A DNA stretch of 64,000 nt from Luzula sylvatica (Eukaryota; Streptophyta; Magnoliopsida; Poales; Juncaceae). The notes under the pieces were generated by a model. The model made no database searches and was not told the DNA's origin. It worked only from the letters and a program-made list of their open reading frames with translations. The stretch spans positions 23,055,150-23,119,149 of the forward strand of contig OX326960.1 of assembly GCA_946800325.1 (NCBI GenBank), given 5' to 3'. The position numbers and the translations under genes were made by a program. Positions 1-15,600 of the stretch are shown piece by piece. Numbering within the stretch: the stretch's first letter is position 1; each line of letters opens with the position of its first letter.

Positions 1-1379
1 CACCAAATTGTAGAAACACTAAGAAAGGTTTCAATTCGATTCATAGCAATCTTTTTACGTTTTGAGGAGTTCAAATAACGTGTTTTTGGATCGTTTGTAT
101 CGTATCTTTCACTACGTAACTTTTCACCAAATTTTACAAACACTAAGAAAGTTAATTTTTCTATTCATAACAATCTCATCACTCTCTGAGGAGATCAAAT
201 AACGTGTTTTGAGATGGTTTGGATCGAATGTGTTACTACGTATCTTTTCACCAAATTGTACAAACACTAAGAAAGTTTTCTATTCGATTCATAGCAATCT
301 TTTAATGTTTTGAGGAGTTAAAATAACGTGTTTTTAGATCATTTGTGTCGTATCTTGTACTACATAACTTTTCACCAAATTTTACAAACACTACGAAAGT
401 TTGTTTTTCGATTCATAACAATCTTATAACTCTTTGAGGAGCCCAAATAACTTGTTTTTGAGATGGTTTGGATCGAATCTTTTACTACGTAATTTCGCAC
501 CAAATTGCACAAACACTAAGAAAGTTTTCAATTCGATTCATAACAATCTTTTTATGTTTTGAGGAATTCAAATAACGTGTTTTTAGATCATTTGTATCGT
601 ATCTTTCACTACGTAACTTTTCACCAAATTTTACAAACACTAAGAAAGTTTGTTTTTCGATTCATAACAATCTTATAATTCTCTGAGGAGCCAAAATAAC
701 ATGTTTTTGAAATGGTTTGGATCGAATCTTGTACTACGTAATTTTGCAACAAAATGTACAAACAATAACAAGTTTTCAATTCGATTCATAGCAATCTTTT
801 TACGTTTTGAGGAGTTAAAATGGCGTGTTTTTAGATCGTTTGTATCGTATCTTTCACTACGTAACTTTTCACCAAATCCTACACACACTAAGAAAGTTTG
901 TTTTTCGATGCATGACAATCTTTTAACTCTCTGAGGAGCCCAAATAACGTGTTTTGAGATGGTTTGAATTGAATGTTTTGCTACGCAACTTTTCACCAAA
1001 TTGTACAAACACTAAGAAAGTTTTCTATTCGATTCATTGCAATCTTTTTACGTTTTGAGGAGTTAAAATAACGTGTTTTTAGATCGTTTGTATCGTATCT
1101 TTCACTACATAACTTTTCACCAAATTTTACAAATACTAAGAAAGTTTGTTTTTCGATTCATAACAATCTTATAACTTGTTTTTGGGATGGTTTGTCTCGA
1201 ATCTTTTACTACGCAATTTTGCATCAAAATTGCACAAACACTAAGAAAGTTTTCTATTCGATTCATAGATATATTTTTACGTTTTGAGGAGTTCAAATAA
1301 CGTGTTTTTAGATCATTTGTATCGTAGCTTTTACTACATAACGTTTCACCAAATTTTACAAACACTAAGAAAGTTTGTT

Positions 1380-4300
1380 TTTCGATTCATAACAATCTTA
1401 TAACTCTCCAAGGAGCCAAAATAACTTGTTTTTGAGATGGTTTGGATTTAATCTTTTACAACGCAATTTTGCACCAAATTGTACAAACACTAAGAAAATT
1501 TTCTATTCGTTTCATAGCAATCTTTTTGCATTTTGAGGAGTTCAAATAACGTGTTTTTAGATCATTTGTGTCGTATCTTTTACTGCATAACTTCTCACCA
1601 AATTTTGCAAACACTATGAAAGTTTGTTTTTCGATTCATAACAATCTTATAACTCTCTGAGGAGCTCAAATAACTTGTTTTTGAGATGGTTTTGATCGAA
1701 CCTCTTACTACGCAATTTTGCACCAAATTGCACAAACACTAAGAAAGTTTTTTCTATTCGATTCATAGCAATTTTTTACGTTTTGAGGAGTTCAGATAAC
1801 GCGTTTTTAGATCATTTGTATCGTATCTTTTACTACGTAACTTTTCACCAAATTTTACAAACAGTAAGAAAGTTTGTTTTTCGCTTCATAACAATCTTAT
1901 AACTAACTCTCTGAGGAGCCCAAATAACTTATTTTTGAGATGGTTTGGATCGAATCTTTTACAACACAATTTTACACCAAATTGTACAAACACGAAGAAA
2001 GTTTTCTATTCATTTCATAGCAATATTTTTACGTTTTGAGGAGTTCAGATAACGTGTTTTTAGATCATTTGTATCGTATCTTTTACTGCATAACTTCTCA
2101 CCAAAGCAAACAAACACTAAGAAAGTTTGTTTTTCGATTCATAACAATCTTATAGTTCTCTGAGGAGCCCAAATTACTTGTTTTTGAGATGGTTTGGATT
2201 GAATCTTTTACTACGCAATTTTGCACCAAATTGTACAAACACTAAGCAAGTTTTCTATTTGTTTCATAGCAATCTTTTTACATTTTGAGGAGTTCAAATA
2301 ACGGGTTTTTAGATCATTTGTATCGTATCTTTTACGGCATAACTTCTCACTAAATTTTACAAACACTAAGAAAGTTTGTTTTCCGTTTCATAACAATCTT
2401 TTAACTATCTGAGGAGCCCAAATAACGTGTTTTTAAGATGGTTTGGACCGAATGTTTCACTACGTAACTTTTCACTAAATTGTACAAACACTAAGAAAGT
2501 TTTCAATTCGATTCATAGCAATCTTTTTACGTTTTGAGGTGTTCAAATAACGTGTTTTTAGATCCTTTGTATCGCATCTTTCACTACGTAACTTTTCACC
2601 CAATTTTACAAACACTAAGAAAGTTTGTTTTTCGATTCATACCATTCTTTTAACGTTATTAGGCGTCAAAATAACATGTTTTGAGATGGTTTGGATCTAA
2701 TGTTTTACTATGTAACTTTTCAATTTGTACAAACACTAAGAAAGTTTTCAATTCGATTCATAGCAATCTTTTTACGTTTTGAGGAGTTCAAATAACGTGT
2801 TTTTAGATCCTTTGCATCGTATCTTTCACTACGTAACTTTTCACCAAATTTTACAAACACTATGAAAGTTCGTTTTCGAGTCAAAACAATCTGATAACTC
2901 TTTGAGGAGCCCAAATAACTTGTTTTTGAGATGGTTTGGATGGAATCTTTTACTACGTAATTTTGCACCAAATTGTACAAACACTAAGACAGTTTTCAAT
3001 TCGATTCATAACAACCTTTTTACGTTTTGAGGAGATCAAATAACGTCTTTTTAGATCCTTTGTATGCTATCTTTCACTGCATAACTTTTCATCAAATTTT
3101 ACAAACACGAAGAAAGTTTATTTTTCGATTCATAACAATCTTATAACTCTCCGAGGAGCCCAAATAACGTGTTTTTATGATGGTTTGGATCGAATATTTT
3201 ACTACGTAACTTTTCACCAAATTGTACAAACACTAAGAAAGTTTCAATTCGATTCATAGCAATCTTTTTACCATTTGAGGAGTTCAAATAACGTGTTTTT
3301 AGATCTTTTGTATCGTATCTTTCACTATGAAACTTTTCACCCAATTTTACAAACACTAAGAATGTTTGTTTCTCGATTCATACCATTCTTTTAACGTTAT
3401 GGGGAGTCCAAATAACGTGTTTTGAGATGGTTTGGATCGATTGTTTTACTACGTAACTTTTCACCTAATTGTACTGACACTAAGAAAGTTTTCAATTCGA
3501 TTCATGGCAATCTTTTTACGTTTTGAGGAGTTCGAATAACGTGTTTTTAGATCCTTTGTATCGTATCTTTCACTACGTAACTTTTCACTAAATTTTTCAA
3601 ACACTAAGAAAGTTTGTTTTTCTATTCATAACAATCTTATAACTCCCTGAGGAGCCCAAATTACGTGGTTTGAGATGGTTTGGATCGAATGTCTTACTAC
3701 GTATCTTTTCACCAAATTGTACAAACACTAAGAAAGTTTTCTCTTCGATTCATCGCAATCTTTTTACGTTTTGAGGAGTTAAAATAATGTGTTTTTAGAT
3801 CGTTTGTATCGTATCTTTCACCACGTGACTTTTCACCAAATTTTACAAACACTAAGAAAGTTAGTTTTTCGATTCATAACAATCTTATAACTCTCTGAGG
3901 AGCCCAAATAACTTGTTTTTGAGATGGTTTGGATTGAATCTTTTACTATGCAATTTTGCACCAAAATTGCACAAACACTAAGAAAGTTTTCTATTCGATT
4001 CGTTGCAATCTTTTTACATTTTGAGAAGCTCAAATAACTTGTTTTTAGATCATTTCTATCGTATTTTTTACAACATAACTTCTCACCGAATTTTACAAAC
4101 ACTAAGAAAGTTTGTTTTTCGATTCATACGATTATTTTAACGCTATGAGGAGTCTAAATGACGTGTTTTCAGATGGTTTGGATCGAATGTTTTTCTACGT
4201 AACTTTTCACCAAATTGTACAAACACTAAGAAAGTTTTTCTAATCGATTCATAGCAATCTGTTTACGTTTTGAAGAGTTCAAATAACTTGTTTTTAGATC

Positions 4301-5120
4301 GTTTGTATCATATCTTTCACTACGTAACTTTTCACCAAATTTTACAAACACTAAGAAAGATTGTTTTTCGATTCAGAACAACCTTATAACTCTCCAAGGA
4401 GCCCACATAACTTGTTTTTGAGATGGTTCGGATCGAATATTTTACGACGTAATTTTGCACCAAATTGTACAAACACTTAGAAAGTTTTCAATTCGATTCA
4501 TAGCAATCTTTTCACATTTTGAGGAGTTAAAATAACGTGTTTTTAGATCGTTTGTATCGTATCTTTCACTACGTAACTTTTCACCAAATCTTACACACAC
4601 TAAGAAAGTTTGTTTTTCGATGCATAACAATCTTTTAACTCTCTGAGGAGCCCAAATAATGTGTTTTGAGATGGTTTGGATTGAATGTTTTGCTACGCAA
4701 CTTTTCACTAAATTGTATACCACTAAGAAAGTTTTATATTCGATTCATAGCAATATTTTTACGTTTTGAGGAGTCCAAATAAATCGTTGATCTCATTTGT
4801 ATCGTATCTTTTACTGCATAACTTCTCACCAAATTTTACAAACTCTAAGAAAGTTTGTTTTTCGATTCATAACAATCTTTTAACTCTCTGAGGAGCCCAA
4901 ATAACGTGTTTTTAAGATGGTTTGGATTGAATCTTTTACTACGCAATTTTGCACCAAATTGTACGAACACTATGAAAGTTTTCTATTCGTTCCATAGCAA
5001 TCTTTTTACGTTTTGAGGAGTTCAAATAAATCGTTTTTAGATCATTTGTATCGTATCTTTTACTGCATAACTTCTCACCAAATTTTACAAACTCTAAGAA
5101 AGTTTGTTTTTCGATTCATA
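1380..5120 (+). repeat. Higher-order duplication copy 1 (partner about 18775-22762)
   Basis: The run of variants in this stretch recurs in the same order at about 18775-22762. The offset is 17395 at its start (1501 matches 18896) and about 17642 from 2.7 kb onward. The change of about 248 bp reflects one extra dimer in the downstream copy near 19.3-19.55 kb. Rare markers are shared, such as TTTGCATTTTGAGG, the extra TAAC in ATAACTAACTCTCTGAGG and CATGGCAATC. Edges are approximate. Confidence 0.85.
1900..3160 (+). repeat. Block repeated at about 5.63-6.89 kb and 19.55-20.8 kb
   Basis: The marker string TTTGGACCGAATGTTTCAC followed by a shortened TTTTCAATTTGTACAAACAC unit occurs here, again with an offset of 3728 bp (2721 matches 6449), and a third time at about 20.1-20.4 kb. 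An offset of 3728 is about 30 monomers. This block lies inside the larger 1380-5120 duplication, so at least two rounds of duplication have occurred. Confidence 0.8.
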
Positions 5121-8100
5121 ACAATCTTTTAACTCTCTGAGGAGCCCAAATAACGTGCTTTTAAGAAGGTTTGGATCGAATGTTTTACTACGTAACTTTT
5201 CACCAAATTGTACAAACACTAAGAAAGTTTTCAATTCGATTCATAGCAATCTTTTTACGTTTTGAGGAGTTCAAATAATGTGTTTTTAGATCCTTTGTAT
5301 CGTATCTTTCACTACGTAACTTTTCACCCAATTTTACAAACACTAAGAAAGTTTGTTTTTCGATTCATAACAATTTTATAACTCTCTGAAGAGCCCAAAT
5401 AACTTGTTTTTGAGATGGTTTGGATCGAATCTTGTACTACGTAAATTTGTACCAAATTGTACAAACACTAATAAAGTTTTCAATTCGATTCATAGCAATC
5501 TTTTTACGTTTTGAGGAGATAAAAGGACGTGTTTTTAGATCGTTTGTATCGTATCTTTTACTGCATAACTTCTCCCCAAAGCATACAAACACTAAGAAAG
5601 TTTGTTTTTCGATTCATAACAATCTTATAACTAACTCTCTGAGGAGCCCAAATAACTTATTTTTGAGATGGTTTGGATCGAATCTTTTACAACGCAATTT
5701 TACACCAAATTGTACAAACACGAAGAAAGGTTTCTATTCATTTCATAGCAATATTTTTACGTTTTGAGGAGTTCAGATAAGGTGTTTTTAGATCTTTTGT
5801 ATCGTATCTTTTACTGCATAACTTCTCACCAAAGCAAACAAACACTAAGAAAGTTTGTTTTTCTATTCATAACAATCTTATAGTTCTCTGAGGAGCCCAA
5901 ATTACTTGTTTTTGAGATGGTTTGGATTGAATCTTTTACTACGCAATTTTGCACCAAATTGTACAAACACTAAGCAAGTTTTCTATTCGTTTCATAGCAA
6001 TCTTTTTACATTTTGAGGAGTTCAAATCACGGGTTTTTAGATCATTTGTATTGTATCTTTTACGGCATAACTTCTCACTAAATTTTACAAACACTAAGAA
6101 AGTTTGTTTTCCGTTTCATAACAGTCTTTTAACTCTCTGAGGAGCCCAAATAACGTGTTTTTAAGATGGTTTGGACCGAATGTTTCACTACGTAACTTTT
6201 CACTAAATTGTACAAACACTAAGAAAGTTTTCAATTCGATTCATAGCAATCTTTTTACGTTTTGAGGAGTTCAAATAACGTGTTTTTAGATCCTTTGTAT
6301 CGCATCTTTCACTACGTAACTTTTCACCCAATTTTACAAACACTAAGAAAGTTTGTTTTTCGATTCATACCATTCTTTTAACGTTATTAGGCGTCGAAAT
6401 AACATGTTTTGAGATGGTTTGGATCGAATGTTTTACTATGTAACTTTTCAATTTGTACAAACACTAAGAAAGTTTTCAATTCGATTCATAGCAATCTTTT
6501 TACGTTTTGAGGAGTTCAAATAACGTGTTTTTAGATCCTTTGCATCGTATCTTTCACTACGTAACTTTTCACCAAATTTTACAAACACTATGAAAGTTCG
6601 TTTTTCGAGTCAAAACAATCTGATAACTCTTTGAGGAGCCCAAATAACTTGTTTTTGAGATGGTTTGGATGGAATCTTTTACTACGTAATTTTGCACCAA
6701 ATTGTACAAACACTAAGACAGTTTTCAATTCGATTCATAACAATATTTTTACGTTTTGAGGAGATCAAATAACGTGTTTTTAGATCCTTTGTATGCTATC
6801 TTTCACTGCATAACTTTTCATCAAATTTTACAAACACGAAGAAAGTTTATTTTTCGATTCATAACAATCTTATAACTCTCCGAGGAGCCCAAATAACTTG
6901 TTTTTGAGATGGTTTGGATCGAATCTTGTACTACCTAATTTTGCACCGAATTTTACAAACACTAAGAAAGTTCTCAATTCGATTCATAGCAATCTTTTTA
7001 CGTTTTGAGGAGTTAAAATGACGTGTTTTTAGATCGTTTGTATCGTATCTTTCACTATGTAACTTTTCACCAAATCTTACACACACTAAGAAAGTTTGTT
7101 TGTCGATGCATAACAATCTTTTAAATCTCTGAGGAGCCCAAATAACGTGTTTTTAAGATGGTTTGGATCGAATGTTTTACTACGTAACTTTTCACCAAAT
7201 TGTACAAACACTAAGAAACTTTTCAGTTCAATTCATAGCAATCTTTTTATGTTTTGAGGAGTTCAAATAACGTGTTTTTAGATCCTTTGTATCGTATCTT
7301 TCACTACGTAATTTTTCACCCAATTTTACAAACATTAAGAAAGTTTGTTTTTCGATTCATACCATTCTTTTAACGTTATGAGGAGTCCAAATAACTTGTT
7401 TTGAGATGGTTTGGATCTAATGTTTTGCTGCGTAACTTTTCACCAAATTGTACAAACACTAAGAAAGTTTTCAATTCGATTCATAGCAATCTTTTTACGT
7501 TTTGAGGAGTTCAAATAGCGTGTTTTCAGATCCTTTGTATCGTATCTTTGACTACGTAACTTTTCACCAAATTTTACAAACACTAAGAAAGTTTGTTTTT
7601 CTATTCATAACAGTCTTATAACTCTCTGAGGAGCCCAAATAACGTGTTTTGAGATGGTTTGGATCGAATGTTTTACTACGTATCTTTTCACCAAATTGTA
7701 CAAACACTAAGAAAGTTTTGTATTCGATTCAAAGCAATCTTTTTACGTTTTGAGGAGTTAAAATAACGTGTTTTTAGATCATTTGTGTCGTATATTTTAC
7801 TATGTAACTTTTCTCCCAATTTTACATACATTAAGAAAGTTTGTTTTTCGATTCATACCATTCTTTTAACGTTATTAGGAGTCCAAATAACGTGTTCTGA
7901 GATGGTTTGGATCGAATGTTTTACTATGTAACTTTTCAATTTGTGCAAACACTAAGAAAGTTTTCAATTCGATTCATAGCAATCTTTTTATGTTTTGAGG
8001 AGTTCAAATAACTTGTTTTTAGATCGTTTGTATCGTATATTTCACTACGTAGCTTTTCACCAAATTTTACACACAATAAGGAAGTTTGTTTTTCGATTCA

Positions 8101-11100
8101 TAACAATCTTTTAACTCTCTGAGGGGCCCAAATAACATGTTTTGAGATGTTTTGGATCGAATGTTTTACTACCCAACTTTTCACCAAATTTACAAACACT
8201 AAGAAAGTTTTCTATTCGATTCATAGCAATCTTTTTAGGTTTTGAGGAGTTAAAATAATGTGTTTTTAGATCGTTTGTATCGTATCTTTCACTACGTAAC
8301 TTTTCATCAAATTTTAGAAACACTAAGAAAGTTTGTTTTTCGATTCATAAAAATCTTATAACTCTCTGATGAGCACAAATAATTAGTTTTTGAGATGGTT
8401 TGGATTGAATCTTTTACATCGCAATTTTGCACCAAAATTGCACAAACACTAAAAAAGTTTTCTATTCGATTCGTTGCAATCTTTTTACATTTTGAGAAGT
8501 TCAAATAACTTGTTTTTAGATCATATGTATCGTATTTTTTACAACATAACTTCTCACCGAATTTTACAAACACTGAGAAAGTTTGTTTTTCTAATCATAC
8601 GATTCTTTTAACGCGAGGAGTCCAAATGACGTGTTTTGATATGGTTTGGATCGAATGTTTTACTACGTAACTTTTCACCAAATTGTACAAACACAAAGAA
8701 AGTTTTTCAATGCGATTCATAGCAATCGTTTTACGTTTTGAAGAGTTCAAATAACTTGTTTTTAGATCGTTTGTATCATATCTTTCACTACGTAAGTTTT
8801 CACCAAATTTTACAAACAATAAGAAAGATTGTTTTTCGATTCATAACAATCTTATAACTTTCCGAGGAGCCCAAATAACTTGTTTTTGAGATGGTTCGGA
8901 TCGAATCTTTTACGACGTAATTTTGCACCAAATTGTACAAACACTTAGAAAGTTTTCAATTCGATTCATAGCAATCTTTTCACGCTTTGAGGAGTTAAAA
9001 TGACGTGTTTTTAGATCGTTTGTATCGTATCTTTCACTACGTAATTTTTCACCAAATCTTACACACACTAAAAAAGTTTGTTTTTCGATGCATAACAATC
9101 TTTTAACTCTCTGAAGAGCCCAAATAATGTGTTTTGAGATGGTTTGTATTGAATGTTTTGCTACGCAACTTTCACCAAATTGTACAAACACTAAGAAAGT
9201 TTTCTATTCGATTCATAGCAATATTTTTACGTTTTGAGGAGTTCAAATAACGTGTTTTTATATCATTTGTATCTTACCTTTTACAACGTAACTTTTCACC
9301 AAAATTTACAAACACTCAGAAAGTTTGTTTTTCAATTCATAACAATCTTATAATTCTCTGTGGAGCCCAAATAACTTGTTTTTGAGATGGTTTGGATTGA
9401 ATCTTTTACTACGCAATCTTGCACCAAATTGTACAAACACTATGAAATTTTCTATTCGTTCCATAGCAATCTTTTTACGTTTTGAGGAGTTCAAATAAAT
9501 CGTTTTTAGATCATTTGTATCGTATCTTTTACTGCATAACTTCTCACCAAATTTTACTAAAACTAAGAAAGTTTCTTTTTCGATTCATAAGAATCTTTTA
9601 ACTCTCTGAGGAGCCCAAATAACGTGTTTTTAAGATGGTTTGGATCAAATATTTTACAACGTAACTTTTCACCAAATTGTACAAACACTAAGAAAGTTTT
9701 CAATTCGATTCATAGCAAATTTTTTACGTTTTGAGGAGTTCAAATAACGTGTTTTTAGATCCTTTGTATCGTATCTTTCACTACGAAACTTTTCACCCAA
9801 TTTTACAAACACTAAGAATGTTTGTTTTTCGATTCATACGATTCTTTTAACGCTATGAGGAGTCCAAATGACGTGTTTTGATATGGTTTGGATCGAATGT
9901 TTTACTACGTAACTTTTCACCAAATTGTACAAACACAAAGAAAGTTTTTCTGTGCGATTCATAGCAATCTTTTTTCGTTTTGAAGAGTTCAAATAACTTG
10001 TTTTTAGATCGTTTGTATCATATCTTTCACTACGTAACTTTTCACCAAATTTTACAAACAATAAGAAAGATTGTTTTTCGATTCAAACCAATCTTATAAC
10101 TCTCCGAGCAGCACAAATAACTTGTTTTTGAGATGGTTCGGACCGAATCTTTTACGACGTAATTTTGCACGAAATTGTACAAACACTTAGAAAGTTTTCA
10201 ATTCGATTCATAGCAATCTTTTCACGTTTTGAGGAGTTAAAATGACGTGTTTTTAGATCGTTTGTATCGTATCTTTCACTACGTAACTTTTCACCAAATC
10301 TTACACACACTAAGAAAGATTGTTTTTCGATGCATAACAATCTTTTAACTCTCTGAGGTGCCCAAATAACATGTTTTTAAGATGGTTTGGATCGAATATT
10401 TTACTACGTAACTTTTCACCAAATTGTACAAACACTAAGAAAGTTTTCAATTCGATTCATAGCAATCTTTTTACGTTTTGAGGAGATCAAATAACGTGTT
10501 TTTAGATCCTTTGTATCGTATCTTTCACTACGAAACTTTTCACCCAATTTTACAAACACTAAGAATGTTTGTTTTTCGATTCATAACAATCTTATAATTC
10601 TCTGTGGAGCCCACATAACTTGTTTTTGAGATGGTTTGGATTGAATCTTTTACTAAGCAATTTTGCACCAAATTGTACAAACACTACGAAACTTTTCTAT
10701 TCGTTCCATAGCAATCTTTTTACGTTTTGAGGAGTTCAAATAAATCGTTTTTAGATCATTTGTATCGTATCTTTTACTTCATAACTTCTCACCAAATTTT
10801 ACAAACACTAAGAAAGTTTGTTTTTCGATTCATAACAATCTTTTAATTCTCTGAGGAGCCCAAATAACGTGTTTTTAAGATGGTTTGGATCGAATCTTTT
10901 ACTACGCAATTTTGCACCAAATTGTACAAACACTATGAAAGTTTTCTATTCGTTCCATAGCAATCTTTTTACGTTTTGAGGAGTTCAAATAAATCGTTTT
11001 TAGATCATTTGTATCGTATCTTTAAATGCATAACTTCTCACCAAATTTTACAAACTCTAAGAAAGTTTGTTTTTCGATTCATAACAATCTTTTAACTCTC

Positions 11101-12349
11101 TGAAGAGCCCAAATAACGTGTTTTTAAGATGGTTTGGATCGAATATTTTACTACGTAACTTTTCACCAAATTGTACAAACACTAAGAATGTTTTCAATTC
11201 GATTCATTGCAATCTTTTTACATTTTGAGGAGTTCAAATAACGTGTTTTTAGATCATTTGTGTCGTATCTTTCACTACGTAACTTTTCACCAAATTTTAC
11301 AAACACTAAGAAAGTTTGTTTTTTCTATTCATAACAATCTTATAACTCTCTGAGGAGCCCTAATAACGTGTTTTGATATGCTTGGATCGAATGTTTTACT
11401 ACTTAACTTTTCACCAAATTGTACAAACACTAAGAAAGTTTTCAATTCGATTCATAGCAATCTTTTTACGTCTTGAGGAGTTCAAATAACGTGTTTTTAG
11501 ATCCTTTGTATTGTATCTTTCACTACGTAACTTTTCACCAAATTTTACAAACACTAAGAAAGTTTGTTTTTCTATTCATAACAATCTTATAACTCTTTGA
11601 GGAGCCCAAATAACGTGTTTTGAGATGGTTTGGATCGAATGTTTTACTACGTATCTTTTCACCAAATTGTACAAACACTAAGAAAGTTTTCTATTCGATT
11701 CATAGCAATCTTTTTACGTTTTGAGGAGTTAAAATGACGTGTTTTTACATCGTTTGTATCGTATCTTTAACTACGTTACTTTTCACCAAATCTTACACAC
11801 ACTAAGAAAGTTTGTTTTTCGATGCATAACAATCTTTTAACTCTCTGAGGAGCCCAAATAATGTGTTTTGATGTGGTTTGGATTGAATGTTTTGCTACGC
11901 AACTTTTCACCAAATTGTACAAACACTAAGAAAGTTTTCTGTTAGATTCGTAGAAATATTTTTACGTTTTGAGGAGTTCAAATAACGTGTTTTTAGATCA
12001 TTTTTGTCTTACCTTTTACTACGTAACTTTTCACCAAATTTTACAAACACTAAGAAAGTTTATTTTTCGATTCATAACATTCTTATAATTCTCTGTGGAG
12101 CCGAAATAACTTGTTTTTGAGACGGTTTGGATTGAATCTTTTACTACGCAATTTTGCACCAAATTGTACAAACAGTATGAATGTTTTCTATTCGTTCCAT
12201 AGCAATCTTTTTACGTTTTGAGGAGTTCAAATAAATCGTTTTTAGATCATTTGTATCGTATCTTTTACTGCATAACTTCTCACCAAATTTTACAAACTCT
12301 AAGAAAGTTTGTTTTTCGATTCATGACAATCTTTTAACTCTCCGAGGAG

Positions 12350-15300
12350 CCCAAATAATTTGTTTTTATGATGGTTTGGATCGAATATTTTACTACGTAA
12401 CTTTTCACCAAATTGTACAAACACTAAGAAAGTTTTCAATTCGATTCATAGCAATCTTTTTACCATTTGAGGAGTTCAAATAACGTGTTTTTAGATCCTT
12501 TGTATCGTATCTTTCACTATGAAACTTTTCACCCAATTTTACAAACACTAAGAATGTTTGTTTCTCGATTCATACCATTCTTTTAACGTTATGGGGAGTC
12601 CAAATAACGTGTTTTGAGATGGTTTGGATTGATTGTTTTACTACGTAACTTTTCACCAAATTGTACTGACACTAAGAAAGTTTTCAATTCGATTCATGGC
12701 AATCTTTTTACGTTTTGAGGAGTTCGAATAACGTGTTTTTAGATCATTTGTATCGTATCTTTCACTACGTAACTTTTCACTAAATTTTTCAAACACTAAG
12801 AAAGTTTGTTTTTCTATTCATAACAATCTTATAACTCCCTGAGGAGCCCAAATTACGTGGTTTGAGATGGTTTGGATCGAATGTCTTACTACGTATCTTT
12901 TCACCAAATTGTACAAACACTAAGAAAGTTTTCTCTTCGATTCATCGCAATCTTTTTACGTTTTGAGGAGTTAAAATAATGTGTTTTTAGATTGTTTGTA
13001 TCGTATCTTTCACCACGTGACTTTTCACCAAATTTTACAAACACTAAGAAAGTTAGTTTCTCGATTCATAACAATCTTATAACTCTCTGAGGAGCCCAAA
13101 TAACTTGTTTTTGAGATGGTTTGCATTGAATCTTTTACTATGCAATTTTGCACCAAAATTGCACAAACACTAATAAAGTTTTCTATTCGATTCGTTGCAA
13201 TCTTTTTACATTTTGCACCAAAATTGCACAAACACTAAGAAAGTCTTCTATCGTATTTTTTACAACATAACTTCTCACCGAATTTTACAAACACTAAGAA
13301 AGTTTGTTTTTCGATTCATACGATTATTTTAACGCTATGAGGAGTCTAAATGACGTGTTTTCAGATGGTTTGGATCGAATGTTTTTCTACGTAACTTTTC
13401 ACCAAATTGTACAAACACTAAGAAAGTTTTTCTATTCGATTCATAGCAATCTGTTTACGTTTTGAAGAGTTCAAATAACTTGTTTTTAGATCGTTTGTAT
13501 CATATCTTTCACTACGTAACTTTTCACCAAATTTTCCAAACACTAAGAAAGATTGTTTATCGATTCATAACAACCTTATAACTCTCCAAGGAGCCCACAT
13601 AACTTGTTTTTGAGATGGTTCGGATCGAATATTTTACGACGTAATTTTGCACCAAATTGTACAAACACTTAGAAAGTTTTCAATTCGATTCATAGCAATC
13701 TTTTCACATTTTGAGGAGTTAAAATAACGTGTTTTTAGATCGTTTGTATCGTATCTTTCACTACGTAACTTTTCACCAAATCTTACACACACTAAGAAAG
13801 TTTGTTTTTCGATGCATAACAATCTTTTAACTCTCTGAGGAGCCCAAATAATGTGTTTTGAGATGGTTTGGATTGAATGTTTTGCTACGCAACTTTTCAC
13901 TAAATTGTATACCACTAAGAAAGTTTTTTATTCGATTCATAGCAATATTTTTACATTTTGAGGAGTTCAAATAAATCGTTGATCTCATTTGTATCGTATC
14001 TTTTACTGCATAACTTCTCAACAAATTTTACAAACTCTAAGAAAGTTTGTTTTTCGATTCATAACAATCTTTTAACTCTCTGAGGAGCCCAAATAACGTG
14101 TTTTTAAGATGGTTTGGATTGAATCTTTTACTACGCAATTTTGCACCAAATTGTACGAACACTATGAAAGTTTTCTATTCGTTCCATAGCAATCTTTTTA
14201 CGTTTTGAGGAGTTCAAATAAATCGTTTTTAGATCATTTGTATCGTATCTTTTACTGCATAACTTCTCACCAAATTTTACAAACTCTAAGAAAGTTTGTT
14301 TTTCGATTCATAACAATCTTTTAACTCTCCGAGGAGCCCAAATAACGTGTTTTTAAGATGGTTTGGATCGAATATTTTACTACGTAACTATTCACCAAAT
14401 TGTACAAACACTAAGAAAGTTTTCAATTCGATTCATAGCAATCTTTTTACGTTTTGAGGAGGTCAAATAACGTGTTTTTAGATCCTTTGTATCGTATCTT
14501 TCACTATGAAACTTTTCACCCAATTTTACAAACACTAAGAATGTTTGTTTTTCGATTCGTACCATTCTTTTAACGTTATGGGGAGTCCAAATAACGTGTT
14601 TTGAGATGGTTTGGATCGATTGTTTTACTACGTAACTTTTCACCAAATTGTACAAACACTAAGAAAGTTTTCAATTCGATTCATAGCAATCTTTTTACGT
14701 TTTGAGGCGTTCGAATAACGTGTTTGAAGATCCTTTGTATCGTATCTTTCACTACGTAACTTTTCACCAAATTTTACAAACACTAAGAAAGTTTGTTTTT
14801 CTATTCATAACAATCTTATAACTCTCTGAGGAGCCCAAATTACGTGGTTTGAGATTGTTTGGATCGAATGTCTTACTACGTATCTTTTCACCAAATTGTA
14901 CAAACACTAAGAAAGTTTTCTCTTCGATTCATCGCAATCTTTTTACGTTTTGAGGAGTTAAAATAACATGTGTTTAGATCATTTGTGTCGTATCTTTTAC
15001 TACATAAAGTTTCACCAAATTTTATAACCACTAAGAAAGTTTGTTTTCCGATTCATAACAATCTTATAACTCTCTGTGGAGCCCTAATAACGTGTTTCGA
15101 GATGGTTTGGATCGAATATTTTTTACTACTTAACTTTTCACCAAATTCTACAAACACTAAGAAAATTTGTTTTTCTATTCATAACAATCTTATAACTCTC
15201 AGAGGAGCCCAAATAACGTGTTTTGAGATGGTTTGGATCGAATGTTTTACTACGTATATTTTCACCAAATTGTACAAACTCTAAGAAAGTTTTCTATGCG

Positions 15301-15600
15301 ATTCATAGCAATCTTTTTACGTTTTGAGGAGTTAAAATAACGTGTTTTTAGATCATTTGTGTCGTATATTTAACTACATAACTTTTCACCAAATTTTACG
15401 AATACTAAGAAAGTTTGTTTTTCGATTCATAACAATCTTATAACTCTTTGAGGACCCCAAATAACTTGTTTTTGAGATAGTTTGGATCGAATCTTTTACT
15501 ATGTAATTTTGCACCAAATTGTACAAACACTAAGAAAGTTTTCAAATGGATTCATAACAATCTTTTTATGTTTGTTCAAATAACGTGTTTCTAGATCCTT
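12350..15600 (+). repeat. Block paired with about 20.80-24.06 kb (offset 8450)
   Basis: The stretch aligns by eye with about 20800-24060 at a constant offset of 8450, for example 13634 with 22084 and 14392 with 22842. Its first part (12.35-14.3 kb) also matches 3.16-5.1 kb at an offset near 9191. It carries a private rearrangement near 13200-13250 that the other copies lack. Edges are approximate. Confidence 0.8.
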